A stretch of 64,000 nt of DNA. Source: Congregibacter variabilis. Its GTDB lineage: Bacteria > Pseudomonadota > Gammaproteobacteria > Pseudomonadales > Halieaceae. The stretch is taken from NCBI RefSeq assembly GCF_045689235.1, contig NZ_CP136864.1:62001-126000 (forward strand), given 5' to 3'. The position numbers and the translations under genes were made by a program. The notes beneath the pieces are model-generated. The model made no database searches. It saw nothing but the letters and a program-made list of their open reading frames with translations, and was not told where the DNA came from. Position 1 is the stretch's first letter. Every line of letters starts with the position of its first letter. Below are positions 44,295 to 53,402 of this stretch, piece by piece.

Positions 44295-46424
44295 ATGTTC
44301 GACGCCGATTCTCGAAGTTCTTTTGTCCGCGCCATTATCTCCTCGTTTGTGATTCTGCTCGCGCTGCTGGTACCACCGGTTTGGGCCGCACAGCCACTGC
44401 CAGTGAAGGTGGTGGTGTTGAGTATGTTTGAAAATGGCGAGCCCACCGGGGATAAGCCCGGGGAGCTTCAGCTGTGGTTGGAGCGCAATCCTGACCTTAA
44501 AGAAATGCCGTTCACCATGGGCGAGTATTCCCTGTACTACTCCGATCGCGGCTTGTTGGTGGCCTGTCTCGGTGGTGGCATACCCAACGCGACGGCTTCG
44601 ACCATGGCTCTGGGTCTGGATGAGCGCTTTGACCTGAGTAACGCCTATTGGCTGATCGCAGGTATTGCCGGTGCTGACCCCGAAGACCTGTCTTTGGGAT
44701 CAGCCGCTTGGGCAAGTGCAGTGGTTGACGGTGATCTTGTTTACGAAATTGACGCTCGGGAGATCCCCGATAACTGGCCTTATGGGTTTATTCCTCTTGG
44801 TGCGACGGAACCTGCCGATGGTTCGCAGGATGTGTCGACCGGCTGGACCCTGGATACCATTAGCTTCGAGCTTGATAGGGGTTTGACCGAGTGGGCATAT
44901 CAGCTCACCCGCACGACTGCTTTGATGGATACGCCGGCTATGCAGGCTTTTCGCGCAGAGTTTGAGGGCTACCCGCTGGCGCAGCGGCCGCCCTTTGTGA
45001 CTAAGGGTGACACGCTCTCAGCCAGTACCTACTGGCATGGTGAGAAACTGAATGAGTGGGCGAACGACTGGCTGCGAGTGTATGCCGGTGAGTCTGCGGA
45101 CTTTATGACATCGAATATGGAGGACTCCGGAACACTGACTGCACTTCATCGCTTGGGTCGTGCCGGTCGTGTGGATCCGCAGCGGGTGCTGGTGCTGCGC
45201 ACAGCGAGTAACTACACCATGCCTCCCAAAGGGCGCAGTGCTGCCTGGAGCACTACGGCCGATTACCCCGATGGCGGACTTGGGGCACTGGATACTGCTC
45301 AGCGAGTGGGGCAGACCGTTGTCGATGCTCTCATCCAAGGCTGGGCGGCTTACCGGGATCAATTGCCACGGGCTGAAGCTCGGATTCCCGTGGTATTTGA
45401 TACAGATATGGCGATTGATGACTGGTCAGCCTTACTGTTTTTGGCGAGACATCCGCGCATTGAACTTTTGGCGGTCACCGTTTCAGCCAGCGGAGAGGCG
45501 CACTGCGAGCCCGGCACGCGGAATGCCCTTGCACTATTGGACCTGGTCGATCCACATAATCAGGTGCCGGTGTCCTGTGGTGATTCTTATCCCATGGATG
45601 GTTATTTTGTGTTTCCGGTGCAATGGCAAAAGGACATGGACACCTTGTCAGGTGTAGCCATCACACCCAGCGTGCGCGAAGCAGACCCCCGACATGGTGT
45701 TGAGTTGTTGCACGACACTATTGCGGCGGCTAAGGCGCCGGTAACTATTATCGCCACGGGCCCACTCACGAACATTGCCCAGTGGCTGGATCGTTATCCC
45801 GGGGATAGCGACAAAATGGATCGATTGGTGGTCATGGGCGGCGCATTGGATGCTCCGGGGAACATCATTGTTCCCGGATTTACCGACGACAATCCCAACA
45901 CTCAGGCTGAGTGGAACATTTATGTGGACGCTTTAGCTGCAGACAAGGTGCTGCGTTCCGACCTGCCGATCGAGCTTGTCGGTCTGGATGTCACGAATCA
46001 CGTAAAGGTCACCAAGGAATTTGCCGCGCAGTTTAAAGCGCGGGTGGATAATCCTGCAGCGCAGTTCTGGGATGAGGTACTGGATGCCAACCAGTGGTTC
46101 ATTGACTCGGGCGAGTACTATTTTTGGGATGTACTTGCGGCACTGGCAGTCGTGGATCGAGAGCGCTTTTGCGAAGGCGATATGCTCGGGCTTGCAGTGC
46201 AACACAAAGAGACCGATCAACCCTGGTGGCCCAGCTCTGATAAGACCATGCCATCTGCCTCGTCTATGGGGACGCCCCGGCGTCACTTTGCGGCGGCAAG
46301 CGCCGGTGTCATCGAAGAGAGAGACGGACCCCAAAATACCTTGTTCTGCCGTGACACCGATGCAGAGGCAGCTTTCGAGTTATTCATGAATACTTTGACC
46401 AGCGGAGATGCGGCACGTGACTGA
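44295..46424 (+). CDS. Exported NUP domain - nucleoside hydrolase fusion
   Basis: A 709-residue two-domain protein. A signal peptide (about 1-36, ending PPVWAA) leads to a NUP domain (about 40-350) paralogous to the upstream lipoprotein, sharing AYWLIAGIAGADPEDLSLGSAAWA and SNMEDSGTLTAL. From residue ~365 comes an inosine-uridine-preferring nucleoside hydrolase: the calcium-binding D-T-D-M-A-I-D-D starts at D369, followed by IIATGPLTNIAQW, VMGGALDAPGN and AEWNIYVDA. The C-terminal ligand motif reads FWDVLA, with Trp where many family members have His. The hydrolase domain would release bases from nucleosides in the periplasm. I know of no characterised fusion of these domains. Confidence 0.88.
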   Translation: MFDADSRSSFVRAIISSFVILLALLVPPVWAAQPLPVKVVVLSMFENGEPTGDKPGELQLWLERNPDLKEMPFTMGEYSLYYSDRGLLVACLGGGIPNATASTMALGLDERFDLSNAYWLIAGIAGADPEDLSLGSAAWASAVVDGDLVYEIDAREIPDNWPYGFIPLGATEPADGSQDVSTGWTLDTISFELDRGLTEWAYQLTRTTALMDTPAMQAFRAEFEGYPLAQRPPFVTKGDTLSASTYWHGEKLNEWANDWLRVYAGESADFMTSNMEDSGTLTALHRLGRAGRVDPQRVLVLRTASNYTMPPKGRSAAWSTTADYPDGGLGALDTAQRVGQTVVDALIQGWAAYRDQLPRAEARIPVVFDTDMAIDDWSALLFLARHPRIELLAVTVSASGEAHCEPGTRNALALLDLVDPHNQVPVSCGDSYPMDGYFVFPVQWQKDMDTLSGVAITPSVREADPRHGVELLHDTIAAAKAPVTIIATGPLTNIAQWLDRYPGDSDKMDRLVVMGGALDAPGNIIVPGFTDDNPNTQAEWNIYVDALAADKVLRSDLPIELVGLDVTNHVKVTKEFAAQFKARVDNPAAQFWDEVLDANQWFIDSGEYYFWDVLAALAVVDRERFCEGDMLGLAVQHKETDQPWWPSSDKTMPSASSMGTPRRHFAAASAGVIEERDGPQNTLFCRDTDAEAAFELFMNTLTSGDAARD

Positions 46425-47448
46425 GCAACAGTTTGGCCCGGTAACCCAATGGCTTGCGGGGATGCCCAAAGCAGAGCTTCATCTACATATTGATGGCAGT
46501 CTGCGTGCACCGCGCTTGTTACAGTTAGCGGCGAAACATGGTGTGTCGCTTCCCTATAGCTCTGTGGAAGAGGTGGAAGCTGCTTATAACTTCAGTGACT
46601 TGCAGAGCTTTCTGGACCTGTATTATCTCGGCGCATCGGTATTGCGCGACGCCGATGACTTTTACCTTCTCATGAAGGACTACCTTGAAGTGTGCAGAGT
46701 CCAGAATATTGTGCACTGCGAGATCATGGTCGAGCCGCAGACCTATTTGCCACAGGGGGTAGATCTGGGGGTTGTGCTAGAGGGTTTTGACCGCGCGATT
46801 GCTGAAGCGAAGTCCGGCTGGGGGCAGTCTGTGGGTTTAATTCTGAGCTTTTTGCGGCACTTACCAGAGGCGGAGTGTTTGGAGATGCTGACGGCTGCGG
46901 ATCCTTATCGCGCGCATTTTTGCGCCATTGGTCTGGCCAGCGCCGAGAGGGATTTTCCGCCGGCGAACTTTCAGACACTGTACCGCGAAGCCGCCAAACG
47001 GGGCTACGCTCTCACCGCGCATGCCGGAGAAGAGGGCCCCCCAAGCTTTATTCACGATGCACTTCAGTTGCTGTCGGTGGCGCGCATTGATCACGGTGTG
47101 CGGGCCATAGAGGATGAGTATTTACTGAATCAGCTTGCCGCTGATCGGCTACCGTTGACTGTCTGTCCACTATCGAACGTACGCCTCTGTGTGTATGACG
47201 ATATGTCGCAGCACCGTATTTTGGACCTGCTGGATCGCGGCCTGTGTGTCACGGTGAACTCGGACGACCCTGCTTATTTTGGTGGCGACTTGCTGGAGAA
47301 CTTTGCGGCCCTGGAGACAGATTTGAGTATGAGCAAGGAGCAGGCCTTGTTGTTGGTTCGAAACTCCTTCGAAGCGGCATTTTTGCAAAATGAAGAGAAG
47401 AATTTGCTAGAAAAGCAGCTTCAGGATTACCTTGCGCGCAACCCCTGA
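46417..47448 (+). CDS. Adenine deaminase (adenosine deaminase family, Ade/Aah1 type)
   Basis: A 343-residue TIM-barrel amidohydrolase. I place the start at GTG 46417, nine bases after GGAG; the ATG at 46408 touches that GGAG directly and cannot use it. The GTG overlaps the stop of the fusion gene, so translation is coupled. Motifs are complete: AELHLHIDGSL, the catalytic HAGEEGPPSFIHDAL, ARIDHGVRAIED, VCPLSNVRLCVYDDMS and VNSDDPAYFGGD. HAGEEGPP and the Cys-Pro-Leu-Ser-Asn stretch match adenine deaminases rather than adenosine deaminases. It lacks a signal peptide, so it would deaminate adenine in the cytoplasm after uptake. Confidence 0.92.
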   Translation: MTEQQFGPVTQWLAGMPKAELHLHIDGSLRAPRLLQLAAKHGVSLPYSSVEEVEAAYNFSDLQSFLDLYYLGASVLRDADDFYLLMKDYLEVCRVQNIVHCEIMVEPQTYLPQGVDLGVVLEGFDRAIAEAKSGWGQSVGLILSFLRHLPEAECLEMLTAADPYRAHFCAIGLASAERDFPPANFQTLYREAAKRGYALTAHAGEEGPPSFIHDALQLLSVARIDHGVRAIEDEYLLNQLAADRLPLTVCPLSNVRLCVYDDMSQHRILDLLDRGLCVTVNSDDPAYFGGDLLENFAALETDLSMSKEQALLLVRNSFEAAFLQNEEKNLLEKQLQDYLARNP

Positions 47449-48619
47449 GTCCCGCAGTTTCCGAGCAATTGCTGTTGTAGCGCTTCTGGTTTGCTGCACC
47501 GTGTTGGGTTTGGCCGGTACGGATCTTGTGCTCCCGGCCGTGCCGGGATTGCCGCAATCTCTTGGTGGAAGTATTGCTCAGGCGCAGTTTGTTCTTGCGA
47601 CCTTCGCTGCGGGCAGCGGTGTGGGCTTACTCCTGTTTGGAGAGCTGGGTTCGATTCTGGATCATCGCCGGATGCTAGTAGTGTCTCTGGTGGCCTACGG
47701 ACTGCTTTCGGCCGCGGCGGCGACGGCGGGTAGTCTCGAGTTGCTCATCGCTCTGCGCTTTCTCCAGGGGGTCGCAGCATCCTGTGCAGCAGTGGTGACT
47801 CCGGGGATGGTGCGGGCCTTGTTTGATGAGCAAGGGGCTTTGCGGGCCTTAGGCGCGCTGGGCAGTATCGAGTCGCTTGCTCCAGCGATAGCGCCAATCA
47901 TTGGGGTTTGGTTATTGAGTTCCTATGGCTGGCCCGCATCGTTTTGGGTAACCGCCGTGCTGGCTCTTGTGCTAAGCGTACTGGTAGCTCTCTCCAAGCC
48001 CTATATTCCTGCAGTCTCGGGCAAGCCTTCCCGACTGGGATATTGGGAGCTTCTCAGAAACCCGGTGTTCCAGCGCTACGCCCTCAGTCAGGGTTTCAGC
48101 CTTGGGTCTTTACTCGCCTTTGTGTTCGCTATGCCCACGGTTTTTGTGATTGCCTTTGATGGCGACATCCGTCAGTTCATCGTGATGCAGCTTTTGGGGA
48201 TTTCCACTTATATCATCGCGGCAAACCTTTCCAGTCGGCTTGTGCAGCGCTTTGGCGCCGAGGCCACCATCTACGGGGGAAGTATCCTTGCGCTACTGGG
48301 AAGCATCGCGATGTTGAGCTACGGCCTCTTGGGGGGGCGTGAGCCCTGGGTGATTTGGGTTTTGTTTCTGCCGTTCAATATGGGCTTTGGATTCCGCGGG
48401 CCACCGGGTTTCTATCGCTCGCTGCAGGCCTCTGACGGCGATGATGCCCGGGCCTCCGCTCTGGTGATTCTCTACGTGATGATGATCACTGCCGGCGCCA
48501 CTGCCTTGATTTCACCTTTTGTTGCCAATGGACTCTGGCCTGCGGCGCTTGCGGCGACACTGCTTGGTGCCTTGTCCCTGCTGATACTTCCCTTGCTTCC
48601 CACCCTCGACGACCACTAG
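47432..48619 (+). CDS. MFS transporter, Bcr/CflA-like
   Basis: A 395-residue protein with 12 hydrophobic segments, starting at TTG 47432, with AGGA about seven bases upstream and a 17-base overlap with the adenine deaminase gene. The first helix pattern GTDLVLPAVPGLPQSLG and motif A-like ELGSILDHRRML and RFLQGVAASCAAVVTPGMVRALFDE match the DHA1 Bcr/CflA subgroup, usually proton-driven efflux pumps. The overlap with the purine genes suggests it moves a purine base, nucleoside or a toxic analogue, but this is inference. It is the last gene of the plus-strand cluster; a DUF547 gene converges on it. Confidence 0.85.
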   Translation: MRATPESRSFRAIAVVALLVCCTVLGLAGTDLVLPAVPGLPQSLGGSIAQAQFVLATFAAGSGVGLLLFGELGSILDHRRMLVVSLVAYGLLSAAAATAGSLELLIALRFLQGVAASCAAVVTPGMVRALFDEQGALRALGALGSIESLAPAIAPIIGVWLLSSYGWPASFWVTAVLALVLSVLVALSKPYIPAVSGKPSRLGYWELLRNPVFQRYALSQGFSLGSLLAFVFAMPTVFVIAFDGDIRQFIVMQLLGISTYIIAANLSSRLVQRFGAEATIYGGSILALLGSIAMLSYGLLGGREPWVIWVLFLPFNMGFGFRGPPGFYRSLQASDGDDARASALVILYVMMITAGATALISPFVANGLWPAALAATLLGALSLLILPLLPTLDDH

Positions 48620-48657
48620 CCGAGAACCAGCGGCTCATAGTGCTTTTGAGCTGCTGA

Positions 48658-49533
48658 TCAAGGGCTTTGGTTCAGGCGCCAATCGTAGTCGAGGAACTTC
48701 AGATTCATATCGCCTTTACGAAGAATTGAAGTTTGTTTGTCTGTGAGCTTCAGTGAATCACTGTAGCGGCTGAGGAAGTGGTGCAGAGAATGATTGTCTC
48801 GCCAGCCCCGTTCGAAGTCGTCGCGGTACCACTTGAAAATTGATGAAATTTCCAAGTTCTCGCCGGTGAAACGATTGCGGCTCGGGTCGGCTAAAAAGCG
48901 TCGAGTCTGCTCTTCGAGCTGTAATTCAATACGCTCACCCTCATAAGCCTCCTGGCGTAAAGCAGGGCATCCGATGCTTGCACAGTTCACTGCAAAGTGG
49001 ATGCGCGGATCGTCAAAGCGACCGGGCTCGCGGATCATGCCGTGTTCTATGTCGTCCAGACTCACCGTGTCGCCAAATAGAGGGATGAAAGGTTTTTTCC
49101 AGGGTGAGCGGAGGATGCTACCCAGGTCTCGAATGGATTCAAGATCCGGCCAGTTGTCGAGGATCAGCGCTACGGTCCAGGCGTTGTAAGCATTGATTAA
49201 AAACGCTAACTGCTGGTCACTTGATTCCCCGAGGTGCATTGCTTCGCTGACGCCTGATAAATCGTTCAGGTAAGTGTTGAGAAGGTCTCGACGTTCGGCA
49301 AAGCAGTCATATTCAGCGGCGGTACTGTGACGGTCGACAGTAGGCACAACGCAGGTTTTTACAAGGGCATCCCAGTTATCGTGTGAGAAGGGTGTGCTTT
49401 GAGCACCAGTGAAGCTGCTAAAGCCAAACAAGAGCAATGAGGCGAGCAGGGCGACATGACCTGCCCGGGGGAACTGTGAGTTGCCTTGTGCAAACAGTGT
49501 GGTTCTTGACTTGCGGTGTTTAGACTTGCGCAC
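48658..49533 (-). CDS. Exported DUF547 protein
   Basis: A 291-residue protein starting at GTG 49533 with AAGGA six bases upstream. A basic N-terminus and hydrophobic stretch (about 25-45, ending FTGAQS) indicate export. The DUF547 core is clear: FLINAYNAWTVALIL, SPWKKPFIPLFGDTVSLDDIEHGMIR and HFAVNCASIGCPALRQEAYEGE. The conserved Cys and His residues suggest a transglutaminase-like fold, but no activity is established. It is convergent with the MFS gene and divergent from the 2OG oxygenase. Confidence 0.9.
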   Translation of the reverse strand: MRKSKHRKSRTTLFAQGNSQFPRAGHVALLASLLLFGFSSFTGAQSTPFSHDNWDALVKTCVVPTVDRHSTAAEYDCFAERRDLLNTYLNDLSGVSEAMHLGESSDQQLAFLINAYNAWTVALILDNWPDLESIRDLGSILRSPWKKPFIPLFGDTVSLDDIEHGMIREPGRFDDPRIHFAVNCASIGCPALRQEAYEGERIELQLEEQTRRFLADPSRNRFTGENLEISSIFKWYRDDFERGWRDNHSLHHFLSRYSDSLKLTDKQTSILRKGDMNLKFLDYDWRLNQSP

Positions 49534-49755
49534 ATTGAATCCTTTTCGCCAGATACATCTTTTGTTGTTGGGCTTTTGATCGCTATTTATTACTTTTGTT
49601 CACAACTTCCTCTCAATATGTGTAAAAGCGTCTTCGCACTGTACTGCGCGAACTGTCGATGAGAAAGCCGGGCGTTCTGTGCTGTGGCAATTGCGACGTT
49701 TCAGAGACTATGCCATCGTGAGCGCCACCTTTTACCAAGGCCATGGGAAGTTTTT

Positions 49756-50658
49756 GTGGAAGTACCTGTCGTAGACTGTGATCAGAGTATTCGCTCCGAT
49801 CTGGAAATTGCTCGAGACATAGACTCTGCGCTTCGTAATGTGGGCTTTATGGCGGTGCGTAATCTTGGTGTTACCCCCGAGCGTATTGTCGATGTGTTCA
49901 GTACGGCGAAGAGCTTCTTCCAGTGCTCCGAGCAGGCGAAACAGCGCTGCGCCTACGAGGCAGCGATGGAGAATTTTGGCTATCAGGGTATAGGCGAAGA
50001 GAGTCTGGATCCCAGTCGCCCGGGCGACCTCAAAGAAACATTCACGATGCGCAACCTTCTCGCAAAGCGCGTAAGCGCAGAGCGGTGGCCCACCGTCGAG
50101 TTTCGACAGTCGGTATCAGCGTTTTATCAAGATGCTTTATCAGCAGCTCAGCGGCTCCAGAGACTTCTTGCCCTGGCCTTAGATGTCCCTACGGATTATT
50201 TTGTGAATTTGCACGGCGGCGAAAATATCACCCTGCGGTTGCTGCATTATCCCGCAGTGACCTCAGACACCATTGATCCCCAGCAGATGGGTGCTGGCGC
50301 ACACACGGATTACGGCATGCTGACGCTGCTGTTTCAGGATGCCGTTGGGGGTTTGCAGGTTCAGTCAGAAAGTGGGACCTGGCACGATGTGCCGCCACGC
50401 CCGGATGCGATTGTTATCAACTCGGGTGATTTACTAGAGCGCTGGAGTAATGGGCGTTATCGCTCAACCTGTCATCGAGTGCTTCCTCGGCAACAATCTA
50501 CAGAGCGTTACTCCATTGCATTGTTTGTGGATCCGGATAGTGACACCTTGGTAGAAGCCTTGCCATCCTGTGTTGAGGCCGGTGCCGCAGCGCTCCACCT
50601 GCCCATTACCGCCGGCGAGCACCTTCAGGCAAAAATAGAAGCCACCCATCATGCTTGA
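49756..50658 (+). CDS. 2-oxoglutarate/Fe(II)-dependent oxygenase, isopenicillin N synthase-like
   Basis: A 300-residue enzyme. I choose GTG 49756 because GGAAG precedes it and the family N-terminus (VEVPVVDC) begins there; an in-frame GTG at 49684 would add 24 residues with no family match. The iron triad is H183, D185 (GAHTDYGMLTLLFQD) and H240 (CHRVLP); 2-oxoglutarate binding residues are R251 and S253 (RYSIALF). The protein hydroxylates or cyclises a small molecule in the cytoplasm, substrate unknown. The MFS gene overlaps its end by eight bases, so oxygenase and transporter are probably a functional pair. Confidence 0.9.
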   Translation: MEVPVVDCDQSIRSDLEIARDIDSALRNVGFMAVRNLGVTPERIVDVFSTAKSFFQCSEQAKQRCAYEAAMENFGYQGIGEESLDPSRPGDLKETFTMRNLLAKRVSAERWPTVEFRQSVSAFYQDALSAAQRLQRLLALALDVPTDYFVNLHGGENITLRLLHYPAVTSDTIDPQQMGAGAHTDYGMLTLLFQDAVGGLQVQSESGTWHDVPPRPDAIVINSGDLLERWSNGRYRSTCHRVLPRQQSTERYSIALFVDPDSDTLVEALPSCVEAGAAALHLPITAGEHLQAKIEATHHA

Positions 50659-51832
50659 TGAGTCGGATGTCGCTGACTCCGGCTCTGGCATGTTTTCTCA
50701 CCCCGGGCTTCTTATGGCCGGCGCGGGAGCATTTGGAATGTCCACATTGTTCAGTGCGCTCAAGCCTGTATTAGTTACCCGGCTGATGGAGGAAACCACC
50801 TGGGGGGCTGCAATGGCGGGCGTGGTGGTTGCGGCGCCGTTTTTGGGCATTGCGCTGTCATCATTGTTGTTTTTTGTGCGTCCCCCGCGGGCATCTCTCA
50901 GACGACTTGCCGTGATGTTCGGCGGTACGCTGGTGCTTCTGGAGCTGTTAAGCGCCTATCTTTTCGAGTATCAGTTGCTTTTGCTAAGCCTTCAGTTTGT
51001 GGCTGGCTTTTGTGTGGGCGCTCTTATGTCAGCGACATCCCGTTTAGTGGCGGTGAGTGATGCCCCGGATCAGAGCTTCGGATTCATAGATATGTCTGCG
51101 GTGGCGTTGATGTCAGCGATGGTGGCCGGGGCGGGGATTGCCGTGGCGGCAGCGGGAGTCACGGGCGGCTATTTTTTTGCGGCGGCGGTGGCTTTTGCCT
51201 ACGCGTTAGCTATCGCAAGTTACCGCGAAAGTCCCACGCTGATGGCTCATCATGATCATAAGCCAGAGCCCCTGGACCTCAGTTTGCGGCCCTTGGCTGT
51301 AGTGAGCATGGGTGTCTTGTTTGTGACCTGCAGCGGACTGGGTTTTGCATTCATGTTCAGCTTTGCCGCACGCCTGGGCCTGGGCTATGAAGAAGCGGGT
51401 TCAAAGATCGGACTGTTGTTACTGGCCTCCGCATTGGCCTGCCAGCTGGGGGGGTGGTGTAGTGCTCGTTTTGGTCCGCGTTATCCCTTGCTCGGTGCCT
51501 TTGTTGCTTGTGCCGGAGGATGGTGGATGGTCGTCCATGCGTCAAACCCTGGCATGTTCTTCGCGGGACTGGTGCCCGCGGTGTTTGCGCTGCAGTTCAA
51601 TTTTCCGATCTTGCTGGCACTCTCGGGCTCTTTGGATGCGCACGGTCGCTGGGCAGGCATTGCTGCTCCGCTGATTACCAGCGGTTTTGCCTGGGCCGCT
51701 ATCGTTTCGGGACAGGTGGTCCAGTACAAAGGACTGGATGCGCTGGTCAGCTTCACCGCACTGGGTATGTTGTTGTGCGGGGCTTTACTATGGCCAGCAA
51801 CGGCGGCGAAAACAGCTCGAGCAAGCACATGA
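50651..51832 (+). CDS. MFS-type membrane transporter
   Basis: A 393-residue membrane protein with about 11-12 hydrophobic segments and a central cytoplasmic loop (SYRESPTLMAHHDHKPEP, about residues 198-215). The overall layout of two six-helix halves fits the major facilitator superfamily, although motif A is poorly conserved. It overlaps the oxygenase gene by eight bases and is convergent with the amidase gene 26 bases away. The substrate may be the oxygenase substrate or product; nothing in the sequence identifies it. Confidence 0.78.
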   Translation: MLDESDVADSGSGMFSHPGLLMAGAGAFGMSTLFSALKPVLVTRLMEETTWGAAMAGVVVAAPFLGIALSSLLFFVRPPRASLRRLAVMFGGTLVLLELLSAYLFEYQLLLLSLQFVAGFCVGALMSATSRLVAVSDAPDQSFGFIDMSAVALMSAMVAGAGIAVAAAGVTGGYFFAAAVAFAYALAIASYRESPTLMAHHDHKPEPLDLSLRPLAVVSMGVLFVTCSGLGFAFMFSFAARLGLGYEEAGSKIGLLLLASALACQLGGWCSARFGPRYPLLGAFVACAGGWWMVVHASNPGMFFAGLVPAVFALQFNFPILLALSGSLDAHGRWAGIAAPLITSGFAWAAIVSGQVVQYKGLDALVSFTALGMLLCGALLWPATAAKTARAST

Positions 51833-51858
51833 CCGCGGCCGCAGTGGGCCCCAGCGGC

Positions 51859-53304
51859 TTACTGCGGCGGGTGCGCTGTTTCCAGATGCACAGCAATCGC
51901 GGCTAGCTTGTGGTCCTGCCAGCGTTCGCCAATGAGGGATATGCCCAAGGGCAGGTGCGCTACTTTACCCAGCGGCAGGGTGATGTGAGGATTGCCGGCT
52001 ACAGCGGCAGGTCCGGCCATACTCGGGCCAAAGTCAGCATCGCCATTTACCCAGTCAATCATCCACCCCGGGCCTTCGGTTATCCCTACAATGGCGTCCA
52101 GCTTATGCTCTGCAAACAGACGATCCAGACCATCCTCTCGCATGGCTTTTTGTGTGGCCAGGCGTTTCTTTCGATAGTCCTCTTCGCTGTCGGCAAGGTT
52201 TAGGGACTTGAGAAAAATCGATTGGTCAAAGTAGCGAAGCTCTTGATCTGCGTGCTCTTCGTTAAAAGCAATGAGTGATGCTAGCGTCATGTTACTCAGT
52301 GCATTGGGCAACTGTGCCAGATAGGCGTTGAGATCGCGCCGAAACTCATACAGCAGCACATCGTAGGAATCCTGGCCATAACCCTCGTAAGGCTCTATAT
52401 CCAGCCCCGCAACCAGTGTCGCGCCGTTGTCCTTGAGTGTCTGCAGGACCGCATCCAGTTCTGCATCCCGTCGGGGGTCAAAGCCCTGGGTGCGGGAGAA
52501 CACGCCAATTTTGAGGCCGTTCAAGTCGGGTATAGCATTGAGGTTCATCAGGCCCTGGCGGATCGCATTACTGTTCTGTGCCGTTTCGCTGCTGATTATG
52601 GCCAGAGTGCGTGCCGCAAGACTCACGCTGTTGGCAATAGGCCCTGCCGTGTCCTGGGTGCTCGCCAGCGGCACGATACCTTCGCCGGCTACCAGGCCCT
52701 GGGTGGGCTTGAAGCCCACAACACCGTTGATCGATGCCGGGCAGACAATAGATCCGGAGGTTTCGGTGCCTATGGCGACATCGACGTAGCCCAGGGCGAC
52801 CGCGACCGCAGAACCGGAGCTGGAGCCGCAGGGGGTGCGATCGGGATCATGGGCATTGCGTGTCTGACCGCCCACGCCGCTCCATCCCGAACTTGAGAAT
52901 TCTGAGCGAAAGTTTGCCCATTCGCTGAGATTGGTCTTGCCAAGGATGACTGCGCCGGCGTGTCGTAATTGCGCTACCAGGGGAGCATCCCGTCCCGTGT
53001 TGTTGTCTGCAAGGGCTAAAGAGCCAGCGGTGGTCGGCAGACCTTTAGATTCAATGTTGTCTTTGAGGAGTATTGGCTCGCCATGCATTGGGCCGGGCGC
53101 TTTACGCTGAACGTCGAGCATGCGAGCCACCTTGGTAGCGTCGGGGTCAATGGCGATGACCGCATGGTATTGCTCATCAAGCTGCCCAATGTCAGCAATG
53201 GCCTGTGCAATGCGGGTTTGTACCGCCCCGGGTTCTTGGGCGCCGACTGAACTTGTGCTGAGCATGAGTAGTGTTAGTCCGCTGGCGACAATACTGCGCC
53301 GCAA
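51859..53304 (-). CDS. Exported amidase (amidase signature family)
   Basis: A 481-residue hydrolase starting at TTG 53304; no in-frame ATG or GTG is close. The signal peptide ends SVGAQ, so it is periplasmic. The Ser-cisSer-Lys triad is visible: Lys in ILLKDNIESKGLPTTAGS and the two serines in the Gly/Ser-rich signature CGSSSGSAVAVALG followed by GTETSGSIVCPASINGVVGFKP. It hydrolyses amide bonds, but this family ranges from fatty-acid amides to peptides, so the substrate is open. The lipoprotein gene upstream on the same strand ends 98 bases away. Confidence 0.92.
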   Translation of the reverse strand: MRRSIVASGLTLLMLSTSSVGAQEPGAVQTRIAQAIADIGQLDEQYHAVIAIDPDATKVARMLDVQRKAPGPMHGEPILLKDNIESKGLPTTAGSLALADNNTGRDAPLVAQLRHAGAVILGKTNLSEWANFRSEFSSSGWSGVGGQTRNAHDPDRTPCGSSSGSAVAVALGYVDVAIGTETSGSIVCPASINGVVGFKPTQGLVAGEGIVPLASTQDTAGPIANSVSLAARTLAIISSETAQNSNAIRQGLMNLNAIPDLNGLKIGVFSRTQGFDPRRDAELDAVLQTLKDNGATLVAGLDIEPYEGYGQDSYDVLLYEFRRDLNAYLAQLPNALSNMTLASLIAFNEEHADQELRYFDQSIFLKSLNLADSEEDYRKKRLATQKAMREDGLDRLFAEHKLDAIVGITEGPGWMIDWVNGDADFGPSMAGPAAVAGNPHITLPLGKVAHLPLGISLIGERWQDHKLAAIAVHLETAHPPQ

Positions 53305-53402
53305 AATAGTCTGAGGTCGATTGATGTTTCGATGCTAATCCCTGCAATCATTCAATAAGTAGCGTGGTCTGTAGTTACTGTAAATCCCTAAGCGATGCAC
53401 AA

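Noticed and set aside
46408..46410. ATG 46408 as start of the adenine deaminase
   Set aside because: The GGAG ribosome binding site abuts this ATG with no spacer; GTG 46417 is correctly spaced and still gives the full family N-terminus.
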